From contig JANSWZ010000006.1 in the NCBI GenBank assembly GCA_024743215.1, positions 159,627 through 223,626 of the forward strand: a stretch of 64,000 nt of DNA, in the 5' to 3' direction. This DNA is from Alphaproteobacteria bacterium. Its GTDB lineage: Bacteria; Pseudomonadota; Alphaproteobacteria; Rhizobiales; GCA-2746425. The notes under the pieces were generated by a model. That model saw only the letters and a list, made by a program, of their open reading frames with translations. It searched no databases and had not been told where the DNA came from. The position numbers and the translations under genes are program-made. Below, piece after piece: positions 16,125-27,110 of the stretch; positions within the stretch are counted from its first letter, which is position 1, and every line of letters begins with the position of its first letter.

Positions 16125-18989
16125 TCAAATGGTCTCTTCTGCATTGCCAACCAGAATATCACGTTTTCCGGCATGGTTGGGCGCACTAATCACGCCTTCT
16201 TCTTCCATTTTTTCAATGATGGACGCCGCACGATTATATCCGATCGAGAGCCGTCTTTGCACATAGCTGGTTGAGGCCTTCTTGTCCCGCAGCACGATGG
16301 CAACGGCCTGATCATAAAGATCACCCTCGCCGCCGTCGCTGCTGCCACCGGTCATGGCCTCCAGAACAGCAGAGGTTTCAACTTCATCCTCATTGGTAAT
16401 GGCTTCAAGATACTCCGGCACGCCCTGACTTTGCAGATGCGCAACCACTTCTTCAACTTCATTGTCACCCACGAATGGACCGTGGACACGCTGAATACGC
16501 CCGCCACCGGCCATGAACAACATGTCACCCATGCCCAGAAGCTGCTCAGCACCCTGTTCACCCAGAATGGTTCGGCTATCGATCTTGGACGTCACCTGGA
16601 ACGAAATCCGAGTTGGGAAGTTGGCCTTGATCGTTCCGGTAATGACATCCACAGACGGACGCTGTGTGGCCATCACCACATGAATACCGGCAGCACGCGC
16701 CATCTGCGCAAGTCGCTGAACGGTGCCTTCAATTTCCTTGCCGGCGACCATCATCAGATCTGCCATCTCGTCGATGATCACAACGATATATGGCATTGGC
16801 TCGAGTTTCAGCTCTTCCTGCTCGTAAATCGCCTCACCCGTCTCATGGTCAAATCCGGTCTGGACGGTACGGGTGATCACTTCGCGTTTTTTGGATGCCT
16901 GTTTCACCCGGCTGTTGAAGCCATCAATGTTTCGCACGCCAAGCTTGGACATTTTCTTGTAGCGGTCTTCCATTTCCCGCACAGTCCATTTCAGCGCCAC
17001 AACCGCCTTTTTCGGGTCGGTCACAACAGGTGTCAGCAAATGCGGAATACCGTCATAAACCGACAGCTCCAGCATTTTTGGATCAATCATGATCAAGCGA
17101 CATTCTTCAGGCCGCATCCGGTACAGGATCGACAGGATCATGGTATTGATCGCAACGGATTTACCAGACCCTGTAGTACCAGCCACCAGCAAATGCGGCA
17201 TCTTTGCCAGATCAGCAATAACGGCCTCACCGCCAATGGTTTTACCAAGGCACAAGGCCAGCTTCGCCTTGGTTTTCTCAAAATCGGTGGAATCCAGCAA
17301 TTCGCGTAAATACACAGTTTCACGCTTTGAATTTGGCAACTCGATACCAATGGCATTGCGGCCGGGAATGACAGCTACACGGGCAGCAATAGCGCTCATG
17401 GAACGGGCAATATCATCGGCCAATCCGATCACACGGGAGGATTTGATGCCCGGTGCCGGCTCCAGCTCATAAAGCGTGACAACGGGACCAGGGCGAACAT
17501 TGATGATTTCGCCGCGTACACCAAAGTCTTCCAGCACACCTTCCAGCAATCTTGCATTCTGCTCCAGCGCATCTGTGTTCAAATTGGCACTGGCAGTCGT
17601 TTGCACTGGCTCGGACAGAACATGCAACGATGGCAATTCATAGTCAGCATTACCCAGTAAATCCGGTTGTGCTTCGCGGCTGGCGCGGCGACCCGGTTTA
17701 GGCTTGGCCTTGGGCACGGTCACGCGATTTTGAGGCGCTGCCTGCGCACGTTGTACCGGTTCGCGCTGTGCAGGAGCCCGTTGCGCCGGTGGTCTTTCAG
17801 CAGTTGTACGCTGCATCGGCACAGGACGCGCAGCACTTACCTGAGTGGCCAGAGGATTAATCCTGACCTCCTGGTCTTGATAAGGCGCTTCATTGGCCCA
17901 GGCTCCACCCGGCTGATCATATTGATCAAGCTCGGCTTGCTGATCTTCATAAGCCGCCCACTCACCATCTGCCCACTCGCCCTCTGGCATGTGCTCTTCC
18001 TGATCCCATGCTTCCTGCATTTGGTCTTCGTAATAATCCGCCGATTCCTGAGGAACCGCTTGATGAGCCGCAGACATGACTGGCTCATTGCGTTGCATCA
18101 CACGCACGCGCGATTTCCGGTTTGCGGTTGGTTTTGGGCGGGCAGACACGATCTTTCGAAAAGACCGTGCGCCCAGTGCTTTCGTGCTCAGCGCCATATG
18201 GGTCAGCGCGCCAAAACCATAGGCAACTGCCGATCCAACACCAAACCCGCGGGAGACTGGTTCGTCAAACTCATCCAGTGGCGCGTCCATAGGCGACGGT
18301 AGATCTGGTTCAGATTGTGGCGAAATGGACCCTGCAGGAGATCGGCTCCAGGCGGTCAGAACAAAACATGCGAAACACGCCACTCCCAGTATCAGAGCCG
18401 TCAGATAGCCAATTACGCCTTTGAACAGATCTCCAAAGGCGGCAACGGGCAGCCAGATCATGACATCCCCAACCACGCCGCCAAGCCCCATCGGCAATGG
18501 CCAATTGGACGTCACCGGAAGCGCAGACATGGTGCCAGCAGCAAACACCATCGCCAGAACCGTATAGCCAAGTCGGCGCTTGAAACGATAAAGGCTTTGG
18601 CCAAACATCATGCGCCAGCCCCATATCGCCAGTATCAGGACAAGAAGAATGGAGCCAAGACCAAAGAACTGCATGAACAGATCAGACGCAATTGCGCCTG
18701 GCGCACCCAAAGCATTTTGAACCGGGCCCGAGGCCGCAAAATTGAGGCTGGGATCCTCAACTGACCATGTGGCAAGAGCAGCTGCTGCTGCTGCGGCTCC
18801 TGCAATCAGAATCAGGCCTGTGGCCGCCGACAAATTACGCCCAAGCCAGTAACGAAAGCCACGTCGCTCGGAAATTGCCGGAGCCTGATTGGCATAGGCC
18901 AGTTGCTCTGCAATTTGTTGATCGGCGTCATAGTCCACATAATTCAGTGGGCCGGCCGTATGGGCTTGAAAAGAAGCAGCATTACGCAT
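16125..18989 (-). CDS. ftsK: DNA translocase FtsK
   Basis: A 954-aa septal DNA pump. The N-terminal membrane domain has four hydrophobic segments; a proline/glutamine-rich linker follows with repeated APAQR-type units; the alpha/beta RecA-like motor carries Walker [13 protein letters not shown] and Walker [12 protein letters not shown]; and the C-terminal gamma winged helix reads [20 protein letters not shown], which binds KOPS and activates XerCD. ATG 18989 was chosen because it overlaps the stop of the upstream aminotransferase gene, implying coupled translation; a start at 19055 would lie deeper inside that gene. Length is normal for alphaproteobacterial FtsK. Confidence 0.96.
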   Translation of the reverse strand: MRNAASFQAHTAGPLNYVDYDADQQIAEQLAYANQAPAISERRGFRYWLGRNLSAATGLILIAGAAAAAAALATWSVEDPSLNFAASGPVQNALGAPGAIASDLFMQFFGLGSILLVLILAIWGWRMMFGQSLYRFKRRLGYTVLAMVFAAGTMSALPVTSNWPLPMGLGGVVGDVMIWLPVAAFGDLFKGVIGYLTALILGVACFACFVLTAWSRSPAGSISPQSEPDLPSPMDAPLDEFDEPVSRGFGVGSAVAYGFGALTHMALSTKALGARSFRKIVSARPKPTANRKSRVRVMQRNEPVMSAAHQAVPQESADYYEDQMQEAWDQEEHMPEGEWADGEWAAYEDQQAELDQYDQPGGAWANEAPYQDQEVRINPLATQVSAARPVPMQRTTAERPPAQRAPAQREPVQRAQAAPQNRVTVPKAKPKPGRRASREAQPDLLGNADYELPSLHVLSEPVQTTASANLNTDALEQNARLLEGVLEDFGVRGEIINVRPGPVVTLYELEPAPGIKSSRVIGLADDIARSMSAIAARVAVIPGRNAIGIELPNSKRETVYLRELLDSTDFEKTKAKLALCLGKTIGGEAVIADLAKMPHLLVAGTTGSGKSVAINTMILSILYRMRPEECRLIMIDPKMLELSVYDGIPHLLTPVVTDPKKAVVALKWTVREMEDRYKKMSKLGVRNIDGFNSRVKQASKKREVITRTVQTGFDHETGEAIYEQEELKLEPMPYIVVIIDEMADLMMVAGKEIEGTVQRLAQMARAAGIHVVMATQRPSVDVITGTIKANFPTRISFQVTSKIDSRTILGEQGAEQLLGMGDMLFMAGGGRIQRVHGPFVGDNEVEEVVAHLQSQGVPEYLEAITNEDEVETSAVLEAMTGGSSDGGEGDLYDQAVAIVLRDKKASTSYVQRRLSIGYNRAASIIEKMEEEGVISAPNHAGKRDILVGNAEETI

Positions 18990-20319
18990 GAGACTTACCT
19001 GTCTGCTTGGATCGATTTTGTGATTTTGAAATATTTTTCTTCGGCAATTGGTCAAGACACTGCCTGAAACGGGTCATGGCAATCTCCGTCGTTGCCAGAT
19101 CGTGGACCAGCGCCACACGAATCCGGCCATCGGATCGATTGATGGGTCCATTTGTCGGATGCCGGTCTATTCCCGCACCTGAACTGTCAGGCTCGTCTGC
19201 AGTCAGATACGCGCCTGGGACAACCCGCAGACCTGCGCTCTTCCAAAGGTGCAGCGCCATGTCTTCACCGCACATATATGGGCTGCAATCAGCCCAAAGG
19301 AAAAACCCGCCATCGGGAATATCCAGCGGCAGCGCATCGGAAAGGATGGTTCGGGCCAGTTCAAATTTTTCATTGTAGAGCCGCCGGTTTTCGGCCACAT
19401 GGACTTCATCGCCAAAGGCTTTGGCAGCCACAGCCTGTAGCGGCATCGGTACCTGCGGGGCAGCCATATTGCGAAACTTCGTGACATCGCTCACAAACTG
19501 CGCATCGCCCGCCAGAAAGCCAACCCGCAGCCCTGGCAAACTGGAGCGTTTGGACAGGGAATTGAAGCTGATAATGTGACTGGCCGAACCCGTCAGCTTT
19601 GCCGCTTCCAGTATGCCCTGGGGCGCCACGTCACGATAGATTTCCGAATAGCACTCATCAGCGAGAATCATGAAATCATGCTGCCGGGCCAGCGCAATCA
19701 AATCCTGCCAATAGCTCATCGGCGCAGAATTACCTTGCGGATTGGCCGGTGAAGCAATGTAAACTGCAATTGTTTCTTTCAGAACCGAAGGCGAAAGAGC
19801 CGAAAAGTCCGGCAGTCCATCCAAATTGTCTGAAGCTGATTCTGGCGGGCTGAGAAAACGGCATCCAGCCGCCTGCGCCGCTGCTGCATAGGTCTGGTAA
19901 AATGGATTTGGCGAGAACACCACAGGTGCAGCCACAGGCTTTCGGCGTTTGGCCTCAAAGAGCGCGTAGAACAGACCTTCCCGCGACCCGTTTAATGGCA
20001 ATATCGCATCTTCATCGATGAAGCTGTCCAGCCCGTATCTGTTGTCCAGCCATTGACGCACAGCGTTGCGGAATTCGGGCGTTCCCTTGATTGCAGGATA
20101 GCGACCAAAACCATTCACATTTTCTGCAAGAACCGATGCAACAAAGTCTGGAATTGCGTGTTTGGGTTCACCAACCCCCAGATCGATTCTGGACTGTCCT
20201 GGCTCATGCCCGCTCAAAAGCGCAGTTAGCCGCTGAAACGGCGACCCCGGTAACACCAGAGACACCGCACCACCATCTTCACCATGACTTTTTGACTTAT
20301 CGGACTGGGCCGAACCCAT
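18982..20319 (-). CDS. Class I/II PLP-dependent aminotransferase (DapC-like)
   Basis: A 445-aa fold-type I aminotransferase. The PLP Lys is in [18 protein letters not shown], preceded by the Asp/Tyr pair in [11 protein letters not shown] and the Asn in ASPANPQGN. It resembles the group annotated as N-succinyldiaminopimelate aminotransferase (lysine and diaminopimelate synthesis), which often stands beside ftsK in Rhizobiales. Substrate is not fixed by sequence. An unusual Ser/Gly-rich insertion ([17 protein letters not shown]) near residue 385 is probably a surface loop. Its stop overlaps the ftsK start. Confidence 0.85.
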   Translation of the reverse strand: MGSAQSDKSKSHGEDGGAVSLVLPGSPFQRLTALLSGHEPGQSRIDLGVGEPKHAIPDFVASVLAENVNGFGRYPAIKGTPEFRNAVRQWLDNRYGLDSFIDEDAILPLNGSREGLFYALFEAKRRKPVAAPVVFSPNPFYQTYAAAAQAAGCRFLSPPESASDNLDGLPDFSALSPSVLKETIAVYIASPANPQGNSAPMSYWQDLIALARQHDFMILADECYSEIYRDVAPQGILEAAKLTGSASHIISFNSLSKRSSLPGLRVGFLAGDAQFVSDVTKFRNMAAPQVPMPLQAVAAKAFGDEVHVAENRRLYNEKFELARTILSDALPLDIPDGGFFLWADCSPYMCGEDMALHLWKSAGLRVVPGAYLTADEPDSSGAGIDRHPTNGPINRSDGRIRVALVHDLATTEIAMTRFRQCLDQLPKKNISKSQNRSKQTGKSHA

Positions 20320-20365
20320 GAAACACTACCTGAAAATACGCAGAACTAGCCTGAATAGTAGGGGC

Positions 20366-20424
20366 TTTTGGTTAAGCGCTCTTTAACCAAAAGAAAAACC
20401 CGGATTGGGAGCCAATCCGGGTTT
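20366..20424 (-). terminator. Rho-independent terminator after amtB
   Basis: On the minus strand a perfect 13-bp stem (AAACCCGGATTGG, loop, CCAATCCGGGTTT; 20396-20424) is followed by TTTTTCTTTT, and then by a second stem TTTTGGTTAA/TTAACCAAAA (20366-20393). It lies about 85 bp beyond the amtB stop and before the aminotransferase gene on the same strand, so it separates the glnK-amtB operon from the ftsK operon. Confidence 0.85.
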
Positions 20425-20509
20425 CATACGCTGCCAAAAGGAGGAGAAAGCAGCGCAGTTTCAAAATTGTCCGGCGAGGCTGCCCGCCGGACAAATCATT
20501 TCAGAAGGA

Positions 20510-21862
20510 TCAAAGGCGTTGGCTGCCCTGACCAAATTCAGGATAGGCTTCGACACCAACTTCTGCCTTATCCATACCCATGGTTTCTTCTTCCTCGGAA
20601 GGACGCAGACCCATTGTGCCTTTCAAGATGGCCCAGACAATGCCTGATGCCACGAAGGTGAAGATACCGATGGCGGCAACACCAAGGAATTGAACACCAT
20701 AAGAGGCATCGCTGTTGCTGAATGGTACAATCAACGTACCCCAGATACCTGCCAGAAGGTGGACAGGAATCGCGCCAACAACGTCATCGATTTTCATCTT
20801 GTCAAGCATTGGCACAGCAAACACAACGATCGCACCACCGACAGCACCGATAATAACCGACGTGAAGATGCCAGGCGCAAGCGGCTCAGCAGTAATCGAT
20901 ACCAGACCGGCCAGAGCACCATTGAGTGCCATGGTCACATCGACCTTCTTGTAGATAATCTGTGTCAGGATCACCGCAGTCACAACACCGCCACAGGCGG
21001 CAAGGTTGGTGTTGACGAAGATGCGGGAAATATCTGTCACATCGCCAATCGTACCCATTGCCAGCTGGGAGGCACCGTTAAAGCCGAACCATCCGAGCCA
21101 CAGAATGAATGTACCAAGCGTTGCCAGCGGAATGGAGGAACCTGGCATTGGATTGACCTGGCCGTTAGGGCCGTATTTGCCAATACGTGCACCCAACAGG
21201 ATCGCACCGGACAAAGCAGCCCAGCCGCCAACAGAGTGAACCAGTGTGGAACCGGCAAAGTCGGAGAAGCCCAGACCGTCAAGCCAGCCTGCACCCCATT
21301 CCCAGGAACCTGTGATCGGATACAGAATACCGGTCAGAATTGCTGTGAAGATAAGGAAAGGCCACAGTTTGATGCGCTCAGCCAGCGTACCGGACACGAT
21401 GGAGGCGGTTGCTGCACAGAACACCATCTGGAAGAACCAGTCAGAGGCTCCGGAGTAACCTGTGCCCAGATCACTGCCACCAACTGGCTCGATCATTTTT
21501 GGCGAAGGCGTTCCGAAATATCCACCATCAACACCGGAATACATCAGATTGTAACCGACGATCCAGAACATCAGGCCGGCAATTGAATAAAGAGAGATGT
21601 TTTTGAGGCACTGCATGGACACGTTTTTGGTCCGCACCATGCCAGCTTCCAGCATGGCAAAGCCCGCAGCCATAAACATCACCAGGAAACCACCGATCAA
21701 AAACAGCAGCGTGTTGAAGATATAGGCTGTATCAGAGGCCAGAGCGTACTCTACCGCCTCAGCAGCTTCTGGAGCCGCCGCATCCTGACCAAGGGCTGTC
21801 CCAGCGCTGAGCGCCAGAACCCCAACAGCCAGGCCTGTTGTTCTAAAAGTTGAAGACATCAT
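20510..21862 (-). CDS. amtB: Ammonium transporter AmtB
   Basis: A 450-aa ammonium channel. It has a cleavable signal sequence (residues 1-25, ending GTALGQ) followed by eleven hydrophobic helices. Typical motifs are GAGWLDGLGFSDFAGSTLVHSVGG, with the first pore His, and the C-terminal region that binds GlnK. It passes NH3/NH4+ into the cell and is blocked by unmodified GlnK. glnK lies 42 bp upstream on the same strand, the conserved glnK-amtB order. Expression is probably NtrC/sigma-54 dependent (see the promoter at 22374). Confidence 0.97.
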   Translation of the reverse strand: MMSSTFRTTGLAVGVLALSAGTALGQDAAAPEAAEAVEYALASDTAYIFNTLLFLIGGFLVMFMAAGFAMLEAGMVRTKNVSMQCLKNISLYSIAGLMFWIVGYNLMYSGVDGGYFGTPSPKMIEPVGGSDLGTGYSGASDWFFQMVFCAATASIVSGTLAERIKLWPFLIFTAILTGILYPITGSWEWGAGWLDGLGFSDFAGSTLVHSVGGWAALSGAILLGARIGKYGPNGQVNPMPGSSIPLATLGTFILWLGWFGFNGASQLAMGTIGDVTDISRIFVNTNLAACGGVVTAVILTQIIYKKVDVTMALNGALAGLVSITAEPLAPGIFTSVIIGAVGGAIVVFAVPMLDKMKIDDVVGAIPVHLLAGIWGTLIVPFSNSDASYGVQFLGVAAIGIFTFVASGIVWAILKGTMGLRPSEEEETMGMDKAEVGVEAYPEFGQGSQRL

Positions 21863-21904
21863 GTTACTTATTCCTTGGGACTAAATCTTTAAACCGCGCC
21901 AGCT

Positions 21905-22279
<375 letters not shown>

Positions 22280-22373
22280 TCAAAGGCCTTGGAACGCCTT
22301 AGTTGGTCGACACTTCTAATTCACTCTTTGTCCGACGCATTGCGTATGTTGGACAAAGCTCACGAACCAGATA

Positions 22374-22389
22374 TTCAAACATCGTGCCA
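22374..22389 (-). promoter_or_regulatory. Sigma-54 (-24/-12) promoter for glnK-amtB
   Basis: Read on the minus strand: TGGCAC-GATGT-TTGAA, against the consensus TGGCAC-N5-TTGCW. The spacing is exact and only the -12 C is changed. It lies 131 bp upstream of glnK. This fits nitrogen-limitation control through NtrC; I did not find a convincing NtrC palindrome upstream. Confidence 0.65.
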
Positions 22390-22557
22390 AAACGGGATCA
22401 CACGTTTTAATTTTTGATAAAATACTGATTTTATTCAAGTTTTAAGAAAGGATATGCGGTCCAAAAATCATAGAACCGAAATCTTTCTCGCAGTCGCACA
22501 ATGCGCAATCACGAGTCACGCCCAAAAAAACAGCAAGACAATAATAATGCTTAAATT

Positions 22558-23484
22558 TTAGGCAATTTTCCGTATCAAGCCTTCCTGAGCAACAGATGCA
22601 ATCAGGTTTCCATCGTTGCTGTAAAAGGATCCGCGGCAGAATCCGCGCGCATTGGAAGAGCTTGGACTGTCCTGGACATAGAGCATCCAGTCATGCGCCT
22701 CAAAAGGGCGGTGGAACCACATGGCGTGGTCCAGGCTGGCCATTTGCAGCCGCCCGGAAAACATGTTCAGTCCGTGAGCAAACAGGGATGTGTCCAGCAA
22801 TGTCATGTCAGACATATAGGCCAGGGCACATTTCTGCAGCGCCGGGTCGACCGGCAATGGGCTGCTGCTACGCACCCATATCTGCTGCCGGGGCGGCAGC
22901 TTTTCACGACTGACATAATGGGTCAGATCAATGGGTCGAAATTCAATCGGCCGATCGCGTTCCCAGTAGCGTTTGACCGGCTCTGGAACATTCGGACGGC
23001 TCAGCATCATGGCTTTCATCTCAGCCTCACCCGGCAGTGTCTCCGGCCCAGGAACAGCGTCCATATCCATGTCAATCTGATGCTCCAGTCCCTCTTCAAC
23101 GATCTGAAAGGAGGCGGACATGATAAAAATTTCCTTGCCATGCTGAAAGGCAACGACACGCCTGGTGCAAAAACTCTTGCCATCACGCACCCGCTCAACC
23201 TCATAAAAGATCGGGATGGTGGGATCACCTGGGCGCAGGAAGTACCCGTGCAGCGAGTGCAATTGTCGGTCCGTAACGGTTCGAGAGGCCGCGACCAGTG
23301 CCTGACCAATCACCTGACCGCCATAGACCCGCTGCCAGCCATCCTGCGGGCTTTGCCCACGATAGCGGTCCGCCTCAATCTGCTCCAGATCAAGGATCGA
23401 CATCATACGATCAACAGCAGCGCTGTTTGTGCTTTGCATGTCGGGTTTCCCGCTCACGCCTTCTTCAAAATCCGACCCGCTCAT
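22558..23484 (-). CDS. tesB: Acyl-CoA thioesterase II
   Basis: A 308-aa TesB-type double-hotdog thioesterase that hydrolyses acyl-CoA to free acid and CoA. Seen: RVYGGQVIGQALVAASRTV (first hotdog) and DMTLLDTSLFAHG plus ASLDHAMWFHRPF in the second, where the catalytic Asp, Thr and Gln lie in TesB. ATG 23484 is used because GGAG lies about 8 nt upstream and the residues before it are not conserved. It is divergent from the ubiH-like gene with about 150 bp between starts. Confidence 0.93.
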   Translation of the reverse strand: MSGSDFEEGVSGKPDMQSTNSAAVDRMMSILDLEQIEADRYRGQSPQDGWQRVYGGQVIGQALVAASRTVTDRQLHSLHGYFLRPGDPTIPIFYEVERVRDGKSFCTRRVVAFQHGKEIFIMSASFQIVEEGLEHQIDMDMDAVPGPETLPGEAEMKAMMLSRPNVPEPVKRYWERDRPIEFRPIDLTHYVSREKLPPRQQIWVRSSSPLPVDPALQKCALAYMSDMTLLDTSLFAHGLNMFSGRLQMASLDHAMWFHRPFEAHDWMLYVQDSPSSSNARGFCRGSFYSNDGNLIASVAQEGLIRKIA

Positions 23485-23632
23485 ACAACGCTCCTTCGGC
23501 AATTCTGCAGCCACATGTAACAACTGTCCGACTCAACGCCAATCCGCCTTAGGAAAATCTACACCCTGCGTTGAAAGCCGTGCTAGAAAACCCATCTTTA
23601 CCAAGAGTAAGCACGCAACGCGGAACAGCAAT

Positions 23633-24931
23633 ATGGCCCAGACAAAATCAGCCGATCTGACCGAAGAACAGCTGCAAAAACCCTTTGATGTGGTCATTGC
23701 GGGTGCCGGATATGCCGGCCTTGCCATGGCGCTGGCCTTGAAGACCTCCGTGCCGGAATTCAGTGTTGCAATTGTCGACCCGCGTGACCCGCGCCAGGCA
23801 TCCAGGGATCAGCGTTCATCAGCCATAGCCGCTTCGGGCAGAAATCTGTTTCAGGCTCTGGGTATTTGGGATGAAATGCTGGCTTCCGCACAACCCATTA
23901 ACGAAATGATTGTGACGGACAGTGAAACGGGCGATGCAGTGAGGCCGGTTTTCCTGACCTTTGAAGGCCCTGAATCCAGTGGCACAACAGATAGTAGCGC
24001 GCCCGATGCGGCAGCGCCGTTTGCCCATATGGTGCCCAACCAGACAATGGTGCGCGCACTAGCCAAAGCCGGTGCCGAGCACGGGCTGCATTTCCTGGCC
24101 CCCGATCGCGTGACCCATTTCAGCGAAACCGGGCCGTTTCAACAATTGACGCTCGACAGTGGCAAAACCATCAAGACCCGCCTTTTGATCGCTGCCGATG
24201 GCGTGCGCTCCGCCCTGCGCGAACTCTCCGGCATCAAAACCGTTGGCTGGCAATATGGTCAAAGCGCCATCGTCTGCACCATTGGCCACACAGAACCGCA
24301 TAATGGTCGGGCATGGGAGCATTTTCTGCCCGCCGGGCCTTTCGCCATTCTGCCCTTGCCTTCAGATGGAGAGCAGCATCGCTCCTCACTGGTATGGACA
24401 GAGGCAAATTCGGACGCACAGCGTCTGGTAAAGGGCGACGAATTTACCTTCCGCATGGAATTGGAGCGGCGCATAGGCCATGAGCTTGGCACTCTGTCGG
24501 TCCTCAGCCCACGACAATGCTTTCCATTGGGTCTGATGGTCGCCCGCGATTTTGTAAGGCCACGCTTTGCCCTGTTGGGAGATGCCGCCCATGGCATCCA
24601 TCCGATTGCCGGTCAGGGTCTCAATCTGGGCCTGCGTGATGTCGCGGCCCTGTCAGAGACAATTATCGACGCTGCCCGGCTGGGCCTGGATTTCGGAGCA
24701 GAAGATGTCCTGAAAACCTATGAACGCTGGCGCCGTGCCGATACAGTGCAAATGGCCGCCACCACTGACATTCTCAACCGCCTTTTCTCCAACAATCTGG
24801 CGCCTGTCCGTCTCGCACGCACCATAGGTCTTGGTTTGGTAGACCGCATGCCTGGCCTCAAAAAACGCTTCATCGGAGAAGCCGCAGGCTTTGCTTCACA
24901 GCCAAAACTCCTGCGCGGCGAGCCAATCTAG
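23633..24931 (+). CDS. ubiH: UbiH/UbiF/Coq6-family FAD hydroxylase
   Basis: A 432-aa flavin monooxygenase of ubiquinone synthesis. Dinucleotide motif VVIAGAGYAGLAMALAL (about 20-36), the NAD(P)H/FAD motif LLIAADGVRSALR, and the second FAD motif FALLGDAAHGIHPIAGQGLNLGLRD, which is diagnostic for UbiH/Coq6. It hydroxylates the ubiquinone ring; the exact ring position (C5, C6 or C8) cannot be settled from sequence, so the symbol is approximate. It is followed 5 bp later by the DUF3291 gene on the same strand. Confidence 0.88.
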   Translation: MAQTKSADLTEEQLQKPFDVVIAGAGYAGLAMALALKTSVPEFSVAIVDPRDPRQASRDQRSSAIAASGRNLFQALGIWDEMLASAQPINEMIVTDSETGDAVRPVFLTFEGPESSGTTDSSAPDAAAPFAHMVPNQTMVRALAKAGAEHGLHFLAPDRVTHFSETGPFQQLTLDSGKTIKTRLLIAADGVRSALRELSGIKTVGWQYGQSAIVCTIGHTEPHNGRAWEHFLPAGPFAILPLPSDGEQHRSSLVWTEANSDAQRLVKGDEFTFRMELERRIGHELGTLSVLSPRQCFPLGLMVARDFVRPRFALLGDAAHGIHPIAGQGLNLGLRDVAALSETIIDAARLGLDFGAEDVLKTYERWRRADTVQMAATTDILNRLFSNNLAPVRLARTIGLGLVDRMPGLKKRFIGEAAGFASQPKLLRGEPI

Positions 24932-24935
24932 GATC

Positions 24936-25433
24936 ATGCAACACCGACTCGCTGCCTATAATTTCGGGATCTTCACGCAGCGGGCAGAACATTCTGCCAA
25001 TGAAGGCTGGCGTCAGCGCCACGACCCCCTCATGGAACTGGTCGAAAAAGCCCCCGGCTTCATTGCCCGCTCCGGTTATGATGGGGAACCAGGGCCCGAT
25101 AGCTGGGGCAAGCAGATTGTTCCGCGCTTTTACAAAGAACGCGGTGATGGTTGGTCACCCGCCACACTGTCTTTGTGGGAAAACCCGCAATCACTTTTCA
25201 ACTTCACCTATAAAGGTCTCCACCGCGAAGCATTTGCATTGGGCAAAAGCTGGTTCGAGCGCGGTGAGTGGCCACCCTATGTCCTGTGGTGGGTACAAAG
25301 TGCCCACACGCCAGACTGGACAGAGGGCGTCGCAAGGTTCGAACACCTCCACGACCACGGCCCAACCCCACATGCCTTCAACTTCAAACAGGCGTTTGGT
25401 TCCGACGGGCAAGCGACAGCCATACAGCCTTGA
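24936..25433 (+). CDS. DUF3291 family protein
   Basis: A 165-aa soluble protein. The pattern LAAYNFGIFTQRAEHSANEGW, SLWENPQSLFNFTYKGLH and WFERGEWPPYVLWWV is that of DUF3291, a family with a dimeric ferredoxin-like (antibiotic monooxygenase/heme-binding-like) fold. Function unknown. It starts 5 bp after the UbiH-like gene and is probably co-transcribed. ATG 24936 was chosen at the family N-terminus. Confidence 0.8.
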   Translation: MQHRLAAYNFGIFTQRAEHSANEGWRQRHDPLMELVEKAPGFIARSGYDGEPGPDSWGKQIVPRFYKERGDGWSPATLSLWENPQSLFNFTYKGLHREAFALGKSWFERGEWPPYVLWWVQSAHTPDWTEGVARFEHLHDHGPTPHAFNFKQAFGSDGQATAIQP

Positions 25434-25584
25434 TACAACACAGAGCGAAGATGTCAGCTAAAGAGTTCCATTGATGCCGGAAGTCTAAATGTGCTGAAAT
25501 TCAGCATTTGCCGAGTGGTGACTTCCATCGGATAGGCTCAAATTTCAGGCTGGGTTTTCCAAGCTGGGTTTTTCAGGCCGCCCA

Positions 25585-25935
25585 CTACTTTTCCGCCCGC
25601 AGCCACCAATTATGCATGGCATGAAACATCTCTTCCAGATCCAGCGCGCGCTTTGTAGCTGTATATTCCACTCTGGGCGGAACCTCAGCGTAGACTTTGC
25701 GTGACACCAGCTTGTGAGCCTCCAATGCGCGCAACTGATTGGTGAGCATTGTCTGCGTTACGCCTGGGATCATCCGGCGCAACTCGTTGAAGCGTTTTGT
25801 GCCTTTGAAGATCAGGATTTGCAGAATGATGAGCTTCCATTTGCCACCGATCAACTTCGCGATGTCTGGCATGGGGCACATATCAGCCAGTTCGGGGTGC
25901 TGTTCCAATGCTTCGGCTTCACTGGTCGTGGCCAT
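25585..25935 (-). CDS. HxlR-family transcriptional regulator
   Basis: A 116-aa winged-helix regulator of the HxlR group. Seen: MCPMPDIAKLIGGKWKLIILQIL with the single N-terminal Cys often used to sense electrophiles or oxidants, then FNELRRMIPGVTQTMLTNQLRALEAHKLVSRKVY, the DNA-recognition and wing region. ATG 25935 has GGAGGAAG upstream. It is divergent from a small membrane protein. Its promoter region contains AGTA-N10-TACT, which recurs at the GST/SDR promoter 3.5 kb away, suggesting that both are its targets. Confidence 0.9.
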   Translation of the reverse strand: MATTSEAEALEQHPELADMCPMPDIAKLIGGKWKLIILQILIFKGTKRFNELRRMIPGVTQTMLTNQLRALEAHKLVSRKVYAEVPPRVEYTATKRALDLEEMFHAMHNWWLRAEK

Positions 25936-25954
25936 GTTCTGATCTTCCTCCAAT

Positions 25955-25998
25955 AGTATCATTTTCACTACTATATCCAAAAAAACTGCCTTCTTGCA
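25955..25998 (-). promoter_or_regulatory. hxlR promoter/operator element, copy 1
   Basis: 44 bp containing AGTA-N10-TACT (25955-25972), 13 bp, then CTGCCTTCTTGCA (25986-25998). Read on the minus strand it gives TTGCAA, 18 bp, TATAGT, a plausible sigma-70 promoter for hxlR overlapped by the inverted repeat. A second copy, identical at 37 of 44 positions, lies at 29419-29462. Confidence 0.65.
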
Positions 25999-26076
25999 AC
26001 AGGATACCGTGTTCGTATCTCTGGTCTTGATCGATTGCCAGGCCTGTCACTGCGATCGACAAAAAGGAGATTTGAA

Positions 26077-26490
26077 ATGACAAAAGTACAAATAACAGCG
26101 CTGACCGGCGCCTTCGCGATTACGTCCTGCTTTGCGGTCTTGTGGCACGTCGTTCTGTTTGAGCAACAATTCTTGTCCTCCGGAGTGTTCACCCGCATGG
26201 ATGATCCGGTTTATGCGTTAGGTGTTACCGCATGGGTGATTGAAAGCCTCGCAATCGTCCTGCTTTATTTCAGGACTGATTGGCGTAACAACACTTGGAT
26301 CGATGCCTTGATCATCGCCTGGCTTGTCGGATTGTTTTCTGCCGCCAGTGGATTGTTTGGCATGGCCGCAAAGACGCACATCAACAATCAGCCGCAGTGG
26401 TTTTTGCTCACAGGTGGCTTCATATTCCTGCACACAAGCCTGTTAGGACTGTGGTTGTCATTTGTATCAAGCAGGTTTGACACACACTAA
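26077..26490 (+). CDS. Small four-helix membrane protein
   Basis: A 137-aa protein with hydrophobic segments at about 5-27, 45-66, 75-95 and 106-128, so four inner-membrane helices. No motif that I recognise as catalytic. The size and layout resemble small membrane families such as DUF1761, but I cannot assign it. ATG 26077 has AAGGAGA upstream. It is divergent from the HxlR regulator, so its expression is probably controlled by it. Confidence 0.7.
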   Translation: MTKVQITALTGAFAITSCFAVLWHVVLFEQQFLSSGVFTRMDDPVYALGVTAWVIESLAIVLLYFRTDWRNNTWIDALIIAWLVGLFSAASGLFGMAAKTHINNQPQWFLLTGGFIFLHTSLLGLWLSFVSSRFDTH

Positions 26491-26536
26491 ATCGAAACTC
26501 GTACAGCCCGACAATTTCGGGCTGTACGAAAAGACT

Positions 26537-26980
26537 TCATGCCGCAGCAATCAGCACTTTTTGCTGCAAGCAGGCCGCCCGACGATGCACGAATGCGTCG
26601 CGGTAGCCCGCGTCCTGATAAAGATCAAGAAAAGCCCGTTGATTTGGATAGGCCCCAATCGCAATCAGATCCCAATCCTCATCAGCCCCGATCAATGCCG
26701 CCTGAAACGGTGCAATCAACAGGAATTTTCCGCCAACACGCTCCATCGTTGGAACACTTACCAAAGCATAGCGATCGAACGCTACAGTCCCGGGCGCATC
26801 GTTTAGTTCCTTGCCATAATCTGCAACCTCCCTGAACTTGAAGAAATTGACCAATGTAATGGGTTGATCGGGGGGCCTATTCAGGATGCGCTCCCATTGA
26901 TCCGGCCGCGGCGCCGAGCCATCTGAGCCGTTCCCGTATAACTCTACAAACTGATCCCGTATGCTGGTCTTGTTCATCAT
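26537..26980 (-). CDS. DUF1330-like protein
   Basis: A 147-aa soluble protein. PITLVNFFKFREVADYGK and FLLIAPFQAALIGADEDWDLIAIGAYPNQRAFLDLYQDAGYRDAFVHR-type sequence (about 38-135) is that of the DUF1330 dimeric alpha/beta barrel, related to antibiotic-biosynthesis monooxygenases. Usually no cofactor is needed. ATG 26980 is used, with GAAGGA upstream. It lies between the four-helix protein and the DUF2182 gene; role unknown. Confidence 0.78.
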   Translation of the reverse strand: MMNKTSIRDQFVELYGNGSDGSAPRPDQWERILNRPPDQPITLVNFFKFREVADYGKELNDAPGTVAFDRYALVSVPTMERVGGKFLLIAPFQAALIGADEDWDLIAIGAYPNQRAFLDLYQDAGYRDAFVHRRAACLQQKVLIAAA

Positions 26981-27110
26981 TGTTCCTTCGTTTTGAACTT
27001 TCGCTTGGCAATTCTCTATTGATCGAACTTGCACGCCTCATCTGCCGCAGGTTCGCGCAGTAGATTGGTGAATCGCAGATATCGAAACAGCTCTGTTCCA
27101 ATGCCAGCGT

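Noticed and set aside
17667..18302. Plus-strand 211-codon frame inside ftsK
   Set aside because: It is antisense to the FtsK linker region, which is repetitive; no ribosome-binding site and no family resemblance.
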